A DNA stretch of 64,000 nucleotides, from the NCBI GenBank assembly GCA_037576215.1, contig JBANDB010000007.1, positions 1,829,001 to 1,893,000 of the forward strand, given 5' to 3'. Every line of letters starts with the position of its first letter. The stretch's first letter is position 1. This stretch comes from Armillaria gallica (Eukaryota; Basidiomycota; Agaricomycetes; Agaricales; Physalacriaceae). Position numbers and translations under genes: made by a program. Positions 61,215 to 64,000 of the stretch are shown here, one piece after another. The notes beneath the pieces are model-generated. The model searched no databases. It was not told where the DNA came from and saw only the letters and a program-made list of their open reading frames with translations.

Positions 61215-64000
61215 TAGCAGTCTCTCGTACAAGTTCGAGGGAGTATACAGTAAAAGACTAAAGAATGCAATTGTAGCAAGCATTATTGAGAGTCTGCGAT
61301 GAGAATCGGTATAAGAATCCCACTGTTCATCCCCACTTTTCTCCTCTCTGGTCCTTCTCATCCCTCTTTCCCCTTCTCCCATGACTTCAAGTCATCTCCT
61401 CTCGTCTTCTCGTATCTTATGGCGCGTCTCCCGACGTCATATGCCTCATCGTCGACTTTGTCGAGCAGGACGGGTTTGGTCTCGTGACCGAGATCACTTC
61501 CCTTTTCGGCATCGTTCATTGATCAATTTCTTCCTCACCACGACGGCTACGAACAACGAAAGGTGAGCTCTTCATTATCTTTTCGCGTCTTTGTTGGGTC
61601 TGATGCTATGCAGGGCATTGTTGATACTTCAATGCTACCAGGTTCAATGGTAGAAGAGGCAGACTTGGTAAGGATTTGGTACCACACTGTTGTTTCCTCG
61701 ATTTCTTACCCATTGTTCGCCAGCTCACGCCTGCATTTACTATGGTGAGCTATCAATTTATTACTCAGTTTTATTTTTTCCTCATTGTTGCTCTCCTAGT
61801 CTATTCTAATGGCCGTAGTCAACACCCCTTTGAATGGGTTAGTTTTCAGGGAATGTTCGTGCTCGATGCTATGGATTTCTCTCGCAAGCTAATCCTTTCT
61901 TCCCCTTTGTAGCCACGTCGTTCTTGCAAGACTAGAAAACGCCACCATTTTCCGCACGAGGACGTCAAAGCAGCCGGTCGTTGTCGACCTTAACTTCCCC
62001 TCTCCCAGTCTGCGGCTCTCAACACATCTACCGGCTCTCAAGACCTCAGGCCTCATGCGTGGTGTTGGATCTGATGCAAGTGTGGATAGAAACGTGCAGG
62101 GAAGAGTCAACAAATGTAAAAATGTTGACAGTCTTGAAGGTGCTCAAAGATGCGGCTGACAGATACTAGGTATGTGCGCTAACATTTTCCAATGTTCCGC
62201 TTTCTCTAACATTCTCCCAGAGCCCGCATGGATCGCCTCCTCAAATGTACGACTACATCCTCCCCCTATTGAACTGTTCACGCAGCGTATGCGAAGGTAC
62301 GTGACATAACCCAAGTTGATTATTCTCGCTAACGCAGTCTCAGGTAGTCAATCGATAAGACTGATATGACTCTCATCAAGTGCGCGACCACCCGAGTCGT
62401 CTACCAAGCCATTTGGGGAGCTCGTCAAGGTGTTGGTGTTGTACGCAAGGTACGCGACATCTCTATTCTGTTCTCTGGCTGACACCGTCTTCAGGGGAAG
62501 GAAAGATGGGTGCGCCGTCGAGTCGGTGGCTGGCAATACGGCCAGATACCGGTTGTTGGGGGTTTGGAACATAATTTTTTAATGTAAACCCTTCCACCAA
62601 TGACACCCGAGATTACGCTAACAGAAATCTTCATCCAGCCTTGACCTTTGGAGCTACGGTTTGTAGTGTATGGCTCCGCCGACTGTACGGATTCTGGGTA
62701 CGGTGGTTTGCAGCTTACGCCTCTGCCTCCACGTCCTGCGTCGACTATTTCTCAAGCACTGTTTTCCCGGTATGGTGTTTAGTTATGAAGGCGGGCATGG
62801 ATGAAGGTGAGCCTTCTTTATCTCAATCCTGCAATACTAACAATAGGGTAGCAGTGCAATCAAATTAACGAGCTAGTAGGTGCGCAGGCGGGAGACTAGG
62901 AAGATGTACAGAAGACGTCAGATGAGAGTAAACGCAAGCGGTAAGCAGGCTCAACCTAATGGCTATACTGACTGGTTTCTAGGCCAATGATATCGATGCA
63001 AGACTGTCAACTCGTTGGCTATACTCAACATCACCTGGATGCACTCGATTCATCACGGATCTGGTAAGTCTTTCAATGATTTCCATTGATTGAAACTTAC
63101 GAATTTACTACAGAGGACAAGACGTTCATATTCGGTGCGCACGCGGAGAGGGGGGAGGGAACATTACCCCGCTCACGGCGCGTGTGGGACGGTAGGAGGT
63201 TGTGGGGAGAGAAATGGACGTGCGTAGTGGAAGTCGACCGGTAAGCACAATTAGCTGAGATCGTGATGGCGGCACTGACTAGTTCTATAGACCGACGATA
63301 TGGCTACAAGACGCACCCTTCCCAAAGCTCCCATGCGACTCCTCATCTACTGGTCGTGACTTGCCGTTGACGAAACAACTTGGTTCCGGGAGTCGGCACA
63401 ATTTATCACCCATCTAGTGAGTCTTGCTATAATTTCTATTGATTCAAACTGAGGAGTGAATGGAGTGCGCGCATTCGCAGTCGGCACGCTGGGAGGAGAG
63501 GAGGGAGTGTGCGCAGAGAGGGTACTATGCGGAGGACTTGCGCACGCGCATGCGAGGGGGATGTCGCCGAGTGCAGGCGTGAATGGAGGGTGCTTGGTCG
63601 AGGGAGGAGTAACGCGGAGGGTGCTGTGGCTGTGGACGGTGGACGGTGGATTTAGCAGGGAGTTAGTAGAGACGAGCGATTTCACGGAAGTGAAATGTGC
63701 ATGTTTGAGGGTCGGGGGAGACTTGGCCTTGAAGACAGTTTCATCAATAAGGACGTGAAAACTTTTAGGAAGCGGGTTTGGCAGAACGAGTGCTCTTGAG
63801 TGATGACCTGGAGAACACGACCACGTCCTTCCTCGTCGTCCTGCGCAACACGCTCATAGCTGGTCATCGACAGCGTCGTCGTCGTCCAAGTCTATGACGC
63901 AACACAACAATCGGAGCCCGAATTACCTACGAAGTGGCTGTACCCCTCCCTTCCTCCTATACTCACCCATAACAGTTACTTATCGTCTTCTACAGGTCCG
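61215..64000. other. possible multi-exon gene(s), not identified
   Basis: Several short open stretches are followed by plausible gt donors: about 61400-61560; 61615-61670 (DTSMLPGSMVEEADL then gtaagg); 62380-62570; and 63113-63241, which reads EDKTFIFGAHAERG...VVEVDR before gtaagc. I could not join them into one frame, and none matches a family I know. On the minus strand 63347-63685 is Pro/Ser/Thr-rich and open. Treat as unresolved. Confidence 0.25.

Noticed and set aside
62348..62574. Coding exon on either strand
   Set aside because: Both strands are open here and both translations look plausible, but neither connects to neighbours by valid splice phases.
1..64000. CRISPR array, prokaryotic operon or riboswitch
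   Set aside because: The DNA is fungal with spliceosomal introns; no short regularly spaced direct repeats or bacterial signals were seen.

Overview
The window looks like nuclear DNA of an Agaricomycete-type basidiomycete fungus. Genes are split by many introns of about 50-60 bp, ZNFX1-like, DUF2235, HET and ARM-repeat families typical of mushroom-forming fungi are present, and long stretches are degenerate interspersed repeats. Genes were assembled by hand from reading frame, splice sites and comparison between duplicated copies inside the window.

Layout. 1-2050: truncated, dead copy of a ZNFX1-like RNA helicase gene. 2400-4310: interspersed repeat with a tRNA-like core. 4717-12680: full-length ZNFX1-like gene (22 exons, 2276 codons, frame closes exactly), followed by a remnant of the 3' end of a kinase gene and a decayed minus-strand gene. 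14864-19864 and 24875-29900: two paralogues with a Cys-rich N-terminus, a DUF2235 (Tle1-like lipase) domain and ARM/HEAT-like repeats, each broken by different lesions; about 3.4 kb of repeats lies between them. 30-39 kb: mostly repeats, one small beta-rich hypothetical gene on the minus strand, and a chimeric pseudogene fragment (ZNFX1-like 3' end next to kinase 3' end). 40359-43784: intact 11-exon gene joining an unnamed fungal module to C-terminal ARM repeats (964 aa). 44.5-48.7 kb: repeats. 49755-51761: second copy of the same promoter and N-terminal module, without the ARM half; a HET-domain gene (51554-53332) starts where the ARM half should be. 53833-56283: AGC-type kinase gene on the minus strand with a one-base frameshift. 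56.4-60.7 kb: two repeat copies, one carrying a perfect 92-bp MITE. 60684-61214: 3' part of an F-box/LRR-like gene. The last 2.8 kb has no gene I can name.

Working together. The recurring parts (ZNFX1-like helicase with NFX1 fingers, Cys-rich DUF2235 lipase-ARM proteins, an ARM protein and a HET protein linked to the same N-terminal module) are those expected of fungal non-self recognition or antiviral and anti-transposon defence. The locus shows tandem duplication, module exchange and pseudogenisation. That functional reading is inference; the architecture, duplications and lesions can be read in the sequence.
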